Shown piece by piece: positions 47,301 to 59,300 of a stretch of 64,000 nt of DNA. The position numbers and the translations under genes are program-made. The stretch lies in assembly GCA_023101725.1 (NCBI GenBank), contig JALJCO010001134.1:310001-374000 (forward strand), in the 5' to 3' direction. This stretch comes from Atherinomorus stipes (Eukaryota > Chordata > Actinopteri > Atheriniformes > Atherinidae). Below the pieces are notes generated by a model. It ran no database searches. It was not told the origin of the DNA and saw only the letters and a list, made by a program, of their open reading frames with translations. Position 1 is the first letter of the stretch. Each line of letters begins with the position of its first letter.

Positions 47301-50300
47301 ATATTGCAATATTTCAGTGTATCGATATTTTTTCCCACCTCTATTTATCTCAGTGTTGGAGACGGATAACAAAACTGCTATTTGCAATGACTGCTTATTT
47401 TTTTCAGCTTGAACATCAGTATCGATATTGGTTATTGGTCACAGGAGTTTTGAAATATCGGCATATCAGATATCGGCCAAAATTCCAATATCGGGCATCT
47501 CTAACAATGCATCATGCTGCTGGAAAGTCTGTTTATTTCCCTTTTCCACCTCATGTCCAGCATCGTAGGAAGCAGAATGATAGTCCGACGTGTGTTATTA
47601 TGCTGAACATATTTGCTTTGCCAAGGAGACCGAACTGATATAAAGATCAAGTTTTGTGACTGTAAGAACCTCCTTGATATTTAAACATTGTTCTTTATTT
47701 TGGTTATTGTCGATCAAGTTGCATGTTAACGTGGAGAGGACAAAGGGAAACAAAAGAAAAGAGGGAAGAGAAGAATAAGGAGAGAAAGAAACGACCAACC
47801 AACCAAAACAAGACCGCAGACAACCGGCTGCTACACCTGTTGAGAAACTTAACACCTTACAGCCTCTGTTGCAGACTATCATCAGGAGCACCTGGTAGAA
47901 GACAAACTGAGAAAAACCTAAGCAACACCACCACCAGCAATAAAAAATATGAACCATAACTGTAGCTGGTGGTTGGAGCCACGTTTAGAAGGAAAATGCT
48001 TGTTGTACCGATGAAAAACTGGCCAGGTTTTCTCTTCCCATGCTTGCAGCACTGATCGGGTAACTGCTTGTGGTGGAGCCAGTGTGATAGTATGTGGGGC
48101 GTCTCGCTCACTGGGAAAACAAGGCTTGCCTACACTGGAGGCAGTCTGAATGCAGGGAGATGTGGAGATAAGCTTCTGCAACCAGTGGCGATCCCTTAAC
48201 TTGAAAATTGATATAATGAAGGACATAAAAATCATAATTTTTAAAACTTCTGAGATAAAAAATAAATGAATTAACAAAGCACTTCAAATGAATATATATA
48301 AAATGTATAAAATATAAATATAACAAAGAAACAGTCGTCCTCAAAATGATTCATACCCTCCAATTTAAGAAAATGCTAAATTCATAATAGTAATTCATAT
48401 AACAAGTAACTAAAGAAACTAACTATAAATAAAAATGTACTGAAATTTACTGAAATAATATATTGCTTTTGAAATGTGGTTGAACATAATAATTAAAAAA
48501 ACAAACAAACCAAACGGTCCCAGACACATTAGAGCATCTTTCCCGTGAACAGCGGACCAACATACCGGTCACCAGGTGCAGACGTCTTTCTGAACATTAA
48601 AGAAAACACCTGATTGCAGTGATTGTCTCAAAGTGTTGCTCAACAACATTTTAGCTTCGAAGCCCCATCATGGTTGTTTACTTGTTTTATTTTTTTGTAT
48701 GTTTGTTTCTAATATTTCTGTTAAACGACAATTCAAAATCAAGGTCATAATTTTCATAAAATTTGCATTAATTATTACTTTTGTCAAATTCAGCTTATTT
48801 CACTGACAGCTGATTTTTTTCCTTCTTCAGTTGGAGGGTATGAATAATTTGTAGGGCGACTGTATATAAAAAACTGCTGCCTGTATAGATGCCTGTCTGT
48901 AAATTATTGGCCAACACACTTGACGTACCAGGCGATGCTAATACCAGCAAAATCGCAAATATTGGCCTAAAATATTGGCTGGTTGATGCATCGGTCTATC
49001 CTTATTTATGTTCGTTCACAAGATATGAGTGAGTCATTTAGGAGCAGAAATAAGACTCTTTATGTTAACATGCAGTATTTAGCAGAACAAACTAACTGAG
49101 GAGCTGTTGCTGAAACAGGATTAGCACTGGAAATACTTTAACTTAATGGTATATTCAGTATAATCATACGTATTTAAATTAATATGTATTTGTCTCAGTT
49201 TTTAATCAAATTAAAACAGAATTTTATTTGTTGACTTACAGCAAACCTGTGATTAGCTAGCTAAGTGATGAAAGTAAGAGAAGAATACTAGTGCTAAACT
49301 TGACAGTCTTTCCCATTTTGGGGAAATCTGCCCATGTGTGCGTTAATGGCGTTTATGGTTGGAGAGATGAAACTGCTGTAAAAAGCTGAGTCATGGATTT
49401 AGAGAACAGAGCTAAAAGACTGGTTAGCTAGTCACAGAGTTGATTGGTTTAAAAAGATTTGAGGGTTACAGATTTAGTTGCGTCACTACCTGCTGTGACC
49501 TCATCTGTAGTAGTAAACCTCCGTCCATATAATCCATCCTCCCACACCTCTGTTGATCCCTCTTTGCCTCTTTATTTCTCTCTGCTCGGGACGATAATCT
49601 GGGACATTCATGAACAACTTCTATTTAATCCTCAAGACAGCTCGTAGACAGCATGTTTGTTTCTGTGTTGAAGCAGCAGGAACCTGATTTCCCATCTGTT
49701 GACTGACGCCTCACACACACACACACACACACACAATCACGGTGTTTCCCAATGTTTTAATGAATGAACTGGTGTGTTTGTGTTTTGCAGTTGACCTGTT
49801 TGCAGGATTTCTTCGGGGACGATGACGTGTTCTTGGCGTGCGGTCCGGAGAAGTTCCGATACGCTCAGGACGACTTCGTGCTCACACACGGTGGGAAAAC
49901 ACCGGCCTTTGTGAACGGTAACGCACACAAACACACTTTTAAAGTAATCATAATCTTTTTCCCCTGGTGTGCATTCCAGCAAGTTCAATCCAGGAACAAG
50001 ATTATTTCTGAGCATTAAATCACCTCATAAAAAACCCTCAATGAGACGCGTCTGTAGTATTTCTGACATTTTGTGATGAAGTAAAGTAAGAAATATCATG
50101 AACAAAACACATAGATGGATGACCTTTTTCAGGTACCGATTAGTAAAGTCTTTATGACGAAATCAGAGATCTATAAATGTGCATCATACAGGAGGAGAGG
50201 TGAAAAAAAAAGAAAAGTAAATTGAATATATTTTCACAAAACAGGAAAAAGTGGAGGAAGAAAACATTTAGAAAGTTGCTCTTGCAGAAATTCTCTCTGC

Positions 50301-53300
50301 TCCTGTCAGAAAACTGAAGTAATGAAACTTTATTTAGTTTTTTTCTTTATTATTTATCCTTTTATTTTAATTAATTAATTTACTTGTTTATTTTTTTTTC
50401 TAATTTATTCATTCTAATTTTAAAAAATGTATTCTTTCTTTTATTTTTTGAAGCTCTACTGTTGTCTTTTCTCTCGCTCTGTCACTTGTCCTGCAGTACT
50501 AATTGCCCTCTGGGGTTTATGTGATGAATCAGCAAGTTAATAGTAATGAAATTAAAACATTTAACAATCCCTTTCTCTTCATCTCTCCTCAGAGTGCAAG
50601 ACCAAGACATCTCGCTCGGCTGCCCCTCAGAAAACTCAGAAGACCCCCAGCAGCTCAAGTTTCTCCTCTCGGACTCCCCCCAAAGGCCCCCCAAGGACGA
50701 AGTCCCCTGGCCCAGGTGTGCAGGAACAACACTGAAACCTACTAGAAATTGGTTATTAGTAACGATGTCCCCAGTGTGCCATACAACAACTCGTTGTACC
50801 ATACCAGCTTAATGAACATAAATTTAGAAAGCATAGGAAACAGAATTAGCAGTAACTTGCCACCGTCAATGTGAATCCTGAATGAAATGTCCGAAACTGT
50901 ATGTATGTATGTGGGGGTACCGCAGCTCTGGTGGGAGGGAGGGAGGGAGGGGAGAGGAATGCTGTAGGAGGATGAAGGTAGCAAAGGGGCTCTCAAGCCC
51001 CGTGGAGGTTGCTGCTTTCCTCCTGGACATGTAAATTAAACAATTGTTCATGCTAATTAACGGTTATCTGGTTCTGTAACGTTGCTAATGCTAAGTGAGT
51101 AAACAAGTGTTAATGCGCCACCTACTGACGGGGAGGAATTAAACTTGTAGCTTTCACTTTTAAGACCTTTAAATTGATTTGAAAGCTTTAATAATGTTTT
51201 TCCACCTGAATCACATTTATAGCGATTATAACTTATTTAATTCTAAACAACTGTATCGCTTTGCTCTATTGTAAACAGCTAACGAGGCCTCTGGATCGCA
51301 GTCAGCCGGGAGGTCGAGCAGATCCAGCCCGTCCCCCACCAGTCCCGGCACCCGGCGCAGCCTCAAGGTCCGACTTCTGTTTTTGTTGTCAGTCTGATTT
51401 TGGTCTGATATGACTGCAGCAGTGTCGTTTGCAGGTCCTAAAACTGTTTTATGGAGCATTAATGCTAGATTTCAGTCTGAGGAATGTCCCCCACTTAACA
51501 GGTTTAATCCATTTTTGATATCTGATTATTTGCTTAATCAAATATCAGTATATTTCTACTGGTCAAATATCATTTACAGGAAAAGTTTAACATGAGACAA
51601 GAATGTTTACTCTGCAAAGTCTAATGTAATTATGTTTACAACAACTTAGGAATGAAATAGTGTCAGTACTGGTCCAGTTTACTTGGCGGAAAACTAGTTA
51701 GCAGCCTAGCAAAACAACGTGTTTGCTAAACGTATTTCTACCACATGAAAAATGTGAAATACACTACAGCAGCTTCCCCCCACGTCTGTATAAACCGATA
51801 GCTACTGTATGTATGACTGATTTAATGCAACAAAAAGTAGTCAGAACTGTAAATAAATGTAACATCACAGAAGTTACTACTACTGCTAACGCAGGGTGCG
51901 GCCATCTTTAAATCTGTACACAGAGCGAGAAGGGTCTATCTGCGGCTCGCAAGACAGGGGCGTGTCATAGAGTGGGCGTGTCGTAGAGTGACATTACTCG
52001 ACGACCGCACGGTAAAATCTAGCCCTACCCCTAACCCTTCCCCTAAACCTAACCAGACCCACCCACAATGCGACACGCCCACTGTAGGACACGCCCACTG
52101 GGTTGCAAGCCGCAGATAGATACACTTGCACAGAGGTGGCGAGGATTCTCCGACTTTCCAAGTCGGAAATCCAACTTCAAGGGGGTTTCCAGTTGAACTT
52201 TCCTACTCAGAACTGTGAATTTCCAACTTCCGAGTTAAAATGGAACGCTGCATTAATGCAAGTGATTCATCTGCGGTTTGCAACCCAGGGGGCGTGTCCT
52301 ATAGTGGGCGTGTCCTATAATAGGCGTGTCGCATAGTGGGTGAGTCTTGTTAGGTTTAGGGGAAGGGTCAGGGGTAGGGCTAGATTTTACCGTGCTCTCA
52401 TGGGCGTGTTGTCGAGTGACGTAACTCGACGACACGCCCACTCTACGACACGCCTCTGTCTTGCGAGCTGCAGGTAGACCCTTCTCCATTAATGCTGCAG
52501 TGGTGCAGCAGTGAAAATGGTCCCCCCTCAAACAGTTTCCTGCTGCGCTACATTCCCAACATAGTTGAGGCTGTTTAAAATTGTCTTTGCAGAACAAGAC
52601 AAAGTCATATAAAAAACAAAAAACTGTTTTTGTTATGAACTAGTTTGCCTCCCAGCATTACCAGTTATACAGTATGTCAGTTTGATGAACATGCTTATTA
52701 GTCATTAGTTGCTAAACACTTCATGTCCTGAAAATTAATTTCTAAACTCAAATATCTGTAACTCAGTGAGAGGTGGGACTTCATATTTTATGTTTAATAT
52801 AAATCTTTGTCTTCCATTTTTTTCTTTGTTTGGGGATGAATAAAGATTTGGGGGGGAAAAGATATTTTCTTTTCTCTGTAATAGAAGACATTTTTAATTC
52901 CTCATCAGTTCCTTTAAAGCAGATTTACAACCATCAGAGTCCTGGATGGGACACTCCTCTGTTTTCATCCCGTCTCCTCTCCTGCTTCCAGATGTCTCCT
53001 CGTCGGGCCTCCTCCACAGATGTAAATGGAGAAGCAGAGCAGCCAGATGAAGCTGAAGTTGAAGGTGTGTGTGCTCGTGCTTTGACAGGTCGGCTGTGTG
53101 TGTGTGTGTTAATGACCCTGAAATGTTAGCGCTACTTTTTCTACAGCTTGAATTTTTAAGCTGAAAATCAAAGTGAATTGCAAAACGGCGGCATGTTCAG
53201 AAAGTAGCAAAGCGAGCCGAAATCTCTGAGCACAGAAGGATGAGCCATCTCTAAAGCCCCTCTGAGACCCTGCGAGGGTTTTAAAAGTCAACAACAAATA

Positions 53301-56300
53301 AAGACGGGCGGCTTTCTAAAGTTCTTTCAATGTCACTCTGGCAGCTCGTCTCCAGAAACTTTGAGGATATTTGCTCAAACTTGAGAAAATTGCTGACTTC
53401 ATGTCTTCTCCTCTTCCTCGCAGTGAACGGAAATCGATCGGTTTCGTCCTCCATCATCAACGAGAAGTACAAAGTTGGAAAAGTGATCGGGGATGGAAAC
53501 TTTGCTGTGGTGAAGGAGTGTGTGGAGAGGTAAACGCCATCACATACAGAAAACTGCTGCACGTCGCTGCTTATTACTGCTGTTCAGTTTCAGGCTCCCG
53601 TAAATAACAGAGGTGGTCACAGAAAGCAAAATGGCTGCTGTAGCGCGAGGAAGATGTGAGATGTTTTCACAGATTAGACAAGAGTGCATATACTGTACTA
53701 TAGAGAGAAGTTTGGCAACCTCTGTTCTAGTCTGTTGTCTTCATCATAGACTTTTTTCACTGACTTTATCTGTTTTTATTGCATTTTTTTTATTGTCTTC
53801 TTTGTTTTTTATTGTGTTAGATGGTTTTATTCTTATTGTGCAGCAGTGCCCCTCAAACAAAATGTCTCCCTTGAGACACAAAAGAATCTTGCTAGGACAT
53901 CTTAATGGATGCCAAGCTCTTCCACACAAACCAGGTGGTCATGGAAAGTACTTGAACACCCAAATTTAATCATTTGGAGGCTCGTCCCAATACTTCAATT
54001 GATAAAGTGAATATTTTCTTACATTGTCCAGCCCCACTCATTATTAAGTGACCAGTTCTACTTTATTCCTATAATAAAAAGCTATCTTTACATAGAAATT
54101 TACATTTAAACTCGCCATTTTTCAGAAATAATCGCCCAGGTGGCAGGAATCTTAGTTTGATGTCAGATATGTTGCTCGGTTTTGTTTTTTCCAGCTTAAA
54201 CAATATATAAAATGATCCAGGATATTTCTTTTAACCTTTCATCAACAAAAAGCTCGTCATGCTTTTATCTCTACTCACTTTGACTCCTGTAATTCGCTGT
54301 ACTCTGGTATCAGTCTGGGCTCCCTCCTTTTGTTTTCAGCTGATTTAAAATGCTGACACTGCAGATGCTTGACATCACCTCAGCCTCTCCTCTCTGCTTT
54401 TGGCCTCCTGCTAGATTTCATATTGATTTTATGATCTTACTGTTCACCTTTTACGCCTCAAATGCCCCACCTTACCGCTCATGGATTCAGGGCCAAGTCC
54501 ATGACTACTCCTAGATTTCTGGTTTGGTTGTTAATTTTAAGTTGTTTGATTTAAGCTGAGTGCTGACTTTTAATCTTCCTCTTGGCTTCCAAAAACTATT
54601 GTTTTAGTTTAGTCTTCATTTAAATAAAACTTCTGGCACACCAATTCTTTAATTTGATCAATGTATTTGATCAGTGTTTGGGTGGACTATTGTCTCCTGG
54701 TGAGATGGTGATGTAAATTTATGTGTCATCAGCGTAGTATGGTAACACTCACTGTTTTTCATAATTTAAGTGAGTGGGAGCATGTAGATGTTGAACAGCA
54801 GTGGCCCCAAGATGGAGCCTTGGGGAACTCCACAGCTTATAAGTTTTTGCTTAGATTTATCCAATCCACTTTATTTCTATAGCATGTTTAAATATATAAG
54901 ACCATAAACTGGTCTTATTTTTTTATTATTTATTAATCCTTTATTTAACCAGATAAAAACCAATTGAGATCAAGACCTTTTTCACAAGAGTGACCTGGCC
55001 AAGAAAGGCACACGTCAGAATAAACAAAGCAAATAGACAGAAATACCAAATTAAAATTTAACATTTTAAACATTTTTATTATAATAATTCCTCAAATATA
55101 AGTTTGAGTTAAGTTGATAAGCTTTGATAATTTTTTGGGGAGTTTTATGCTACACATATCCAGTGGTGGGAAAAAGTTTTTGGGCACCCTTAAATTCTTT
55201 TTTACAAAATCCCAAATATTATCTTGAAATATTTTAAAATAATGTTGTCCCTTTTTTGTATTTTGGCTGTTACTGTACTGTAAAGAAATTGCACTTGAAG
55301 ACCTAAGAGTGAATCTGAATGCAACATTTCACAAATGCATGAGGTGTCTGAAAACGTTTCTCCTCTACAATATTTGAATACATTTCTCTTGAACCATATA
55401 GATATTCAATATGTTCAGGGATGCAATGACTTTTTTTTCATTTGCTTCTATCGGCAGGTCAACGGGTCAGGAGTACGCTCTGAAGATCATCGACAAAGCT
55501 CGCTGCTGCGGGAAGGTAACACGTGGAAAGAATCATTATTTGATTTACTGGGTACAGATAAATGTACGAGGCTGAAAGTTGACAAATAAGGAGGAAAAAT
55601 AAAATACATCTTTATACCACTGAATTAACAGTTGCATCAGAGAAGTGGTAAACAGTTGCAGAGAAGATGGATTTTAAAAGACAAAAAGCCAGAAAGATGA
55701 TAAATTAGGCTTTAGATCATAAAACATCATTAAAACAAAAATCTGTGCAAGGAAATGTGCTAAATATATTCTGTGTGATGTAGCATGAATTTCTTCAGCA
55801 TTTCTTGCTTCTTTTAACACTTCAATCATAAAATAACCATTTTTCTACTGAACAACATTGTGTATATGTATTTTTATGACGTGGAATGAATCATATTTTA
55901 CATCCTGTGAAGTGAAACGCCTCCACTTTGGGTTTGTTTCCAGGAGCACCTGATAGAAAACGAGGTGGCGGTACTGAGGAGGGTCCGACATCCCAGCATC
56001 ATCCAGCTGATCGAGGTGGATGAAACTCCCACGCAGCTGTTTCTCGTCATGGAGCTCGTCAAGGTTCCTCATCATCTTCCTCTTCTTAATCTTTTAATCT
56101 GAAAATATAAATCATTTTTAAACAAGACAAAACACAAGAGAATTTGTTGCATTCTCTGGTTTCAGAGTTGACTATTTTTTTCTTCTTAATGTCCAAAACT
56201 CACTGAACACCCCTACGTTTTGGACTTTCATGTCTCTGCTTGCTTCAGGGTGGCGACCTGTTTGATGCCATCACTTCCTCCACGAAGTACAGCGAGCGTG

Positions 56301-59300
56301 ATGCCAGCGCCATGGTGTTCAACCTGGCCGGAGCCATCAAGTACCTGCACCGCATGAACATCGTACACAGAGACATCAAACCAGAGAACCTGCTGGTAAA
56401 CACACACACATCACACACACACTGATCAGGTCTTAGCTACACTCTGGGAATTTTACTGAATACGATGATAATCTCAGCTTTAAATTACCCTCAGTAGTCA
56501 GAAGACTTTATTCTTTATTAGAAATCATATTTATACATCCCTCCATCATCAGGTTCGTTGACTGTGTGCATTGACTGCATTTGTACTGGGCTTGTCCCAG
56601 TCTCCCAGACTTACTGGGCTGTAGTTTTGTTTTCCAGCTCTAACCAAAATTTGGAAGATCAAATTACAACCACGCCCTCTTGTGGCAATCGTTAGAACAG
56701 CCATCAATTGTACAATGTACAATTACAAAAACAGGTTTCATTGCTTTCACCCCCCTTCTAGCATGGTGCAGGATGTTACTTGCTTTGAATTTCCCAACTG
56801 TACCATCCCAGTTTGCCCAGTTAAGGAACAAAATGTTTTTTTTTCTGTCTTGAGACAGTGAAATATGCTTCCAACGATAACTTTCCTTTCATATTACAAC
56901 AGCCCGATGCCCTCTGATTATCTTATCTTCTCTCATCTTATCTTATCCTTCCATCTGTTTTTACTCATCTCATATGACTGTTAATCCTATTTTTGCATGT
57001 TGGCTGTGTCTCAGGGCAACAGTGGGGGGTGGGGGGTGGTGGTGAATGAGTTAAAACAAGGGGAAAATCAGAAGGTAGAAACTCTTGAAAAACAAAAAAA
57101 GAGGAAAGACTGAGTGTTTTTTTGTTTGTTTCTCTGCAGGTATGTGAGTATCCAGACGGCACTAAGTCGCTGAAGCTGGGGGACTTTGGTTTGGCGACTG
57201 TGGTTGAAGGACCGCTGTACACCGTCTGCGGCACACCGACGTACGTCGCCCCGGAGATCATCGCCGAGACCGGGTGAGAAAGATGGAGAAGATGGCTCAT
57301 AATTTGAAGTGATTTTGTTAATCCTGTCAGGTATATAAAGATTTAAACAGATTTTCTGTGATTATAATGAAAGTTATCCAGGTTACATAAGCCTGGAGGC
57401 CACATGCTGGATTATCTTTGCTTTGTTTTTTAGAGCATCTTTGTTTTTATCGTTTATTTCTGTCGGCTTTGATGAACAAATCAGATTATTTCTGGTTAAA
57501 AGCTGCGAGTAATTAACGGTGGTGTGCGTGTATGTGTGTAGTTATGGCCTAAAGGTTGACATCTGGGCAGCAGGAGTGATCGCCTACATCCTGCTGTGTG
57601 GATTTCCTCCTTTCAGGAGGTCAGTGAAGGCAACGTTTTTCACAAATTAACCATTCATTTATTTAGTTGATATTTTTATGGCACTGATGAAGCAAGTTAA
57701 AAAATGTTTTCCTGTTTCTTCCTCTTCCTCAGTGAGAATAACGTCCAGGAGGAGCTGTTTGATCAGATCCTCAGAGGGAAGCTGGAGTTCCCGTCTCCAG
57801 ACTGGGACACCATCAGCCTCCCAGCGAAGGTAATGCTCGCTCATTTAATTCTCAATCAAGATATTTTTGTCACCTCTGCAGGTGTTATAACACGCTTTGC
57901 CCGTTTATTCTGTAATTGGAGTTTACTGACTTCTAATTTAGACAATAAAATTACAGATAACAATGAAACATGAAATATTCTGTTGTTAAATTCATCATTC
58001 AGAATAGTAATTTGGTTATTTGATGGAAAAAGGCTGAAAAAAATTGAATGATGGAGAATGATCAATAGAAAAATAATTAATTGATGTGAGCTGGGAATAT
58101 AATATCTTCTTTCAGTCACAGATTTATTCGCATTGATTTGTGTAAAATCCAAATTTCTTTAACTTTTGTGTTGTAAATTTCCAGAAAATGAAAAAAACAA
58201 AAACAAAAACAGGCTAACAAAACTCAGAAAAACTTGAAAAAGTTGGAGGCAACTCTTTCTGACTAAATAAATGAATGAAAACACTCAGATATCAAACTCC
58301 AGGAGGATTTAATGATGATTTAAAGGGGAATTTAGCTTTTTTAACGGTGTCCTTTCATATATGTGAGTGATGGAAAAAGAAATTTTTAAGATAGCTCCAG
58401 TATTTATCCGGGCAGGCAGCCTAGCAGCCCAGCTAATGATAAGTATGGGGCAACTGGCCCCTGCATCTTTAAGTTCACCCTAAAATTGGCTTTTTTTCCA
58501 CACTGAAAGGTTCGGATAGTCTCAACAAATGTCCAACACCATACTAGAGAGGAAAAATGAACAAAAGTATCTACATTACCTGGCGATCACCATTTGTTTT
58601 CGTGTTTGTGTTCAAATCTTGGGGCGCTGGCAACAAAATCTCGTTCCGAAATCGCACGATAACTCGCATCAAAACACCGGTGGGGGACGAGAGTTATCAC
58701 GTGATAACTCTCGTCAAAACACCGGAATGAGATTTGATTGCCAGCATCCCAAGAGTTTGGACACAAACACAAAAATAAATAGTGATCGCCAGGTAATGTA
58801 GATACTTTCGTTCATTTCTCTTCTCTAGTACGTTGTTGGACCGTAGTTGAGACTATTTTTAGGGCGAGCTTAAACGCAGGGGCCAGTTTTAGGATCATTA
58901 GCTGGGCTGCTAGGCTGCCTGCCCGGCTAAACTGGAGCCATCTTGAAAATTTCTTTCTCCATCACTCATATGAAAGGACATATGAAAACAGACCCCTGGT
59001 TAAAAAAAAAAGGCGAAATTCCCCTTTAATGAGTTGGGATGCAGCTGGCTGTAAGTGAACCAGTGGGAATCTCACCACAGCTCCCAGTCTTGATCTCTAA
59101 ATCCCAATAAATTGTTTTTTATGTAAAATAAATATCACATGACTTCAGGCTGCTTACGGTCACATGACCTGCTCCTCAGATGCTGATTAGTCAGATGCTG
59201 CAGGTGAACGTGGACGCTCGTTTCACTGCAGAGGAGGTCCTGTCGCACCCCTGGGTCACGGTAAGAACACGTGAACGCATCACGGAGCTGAAGTCTGTGA

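Larger units (their letters stand above)
38382..49790 (+). other. dclk2: dclk2 intron 2 (11.4 kb), MITE cluster
   Basis: It contains a C24 tract (38768-38793), a (TCC)n tract (39486-39528), the hAT element 39644-40121, palindromic hAT MITEs and a composite hAT element (40759-47503), a Tc1-type MITE (48331-48863), a transposase fragment (48057-48195) and (CA)n tracts. About 43390-45060 and 45240-46180 are without recognised repeats apart from a GT run at 45597-45640. Confidence 0.7.

Noticed and set aside
52021..52060. CCCTAACCC-like text suggestive of an interstitial telomere
   Set aside because: The units are irregular (CCCTAACCCTTCCCCTAAAC), not tandem TTAGGG, and are part of the foldback arms.
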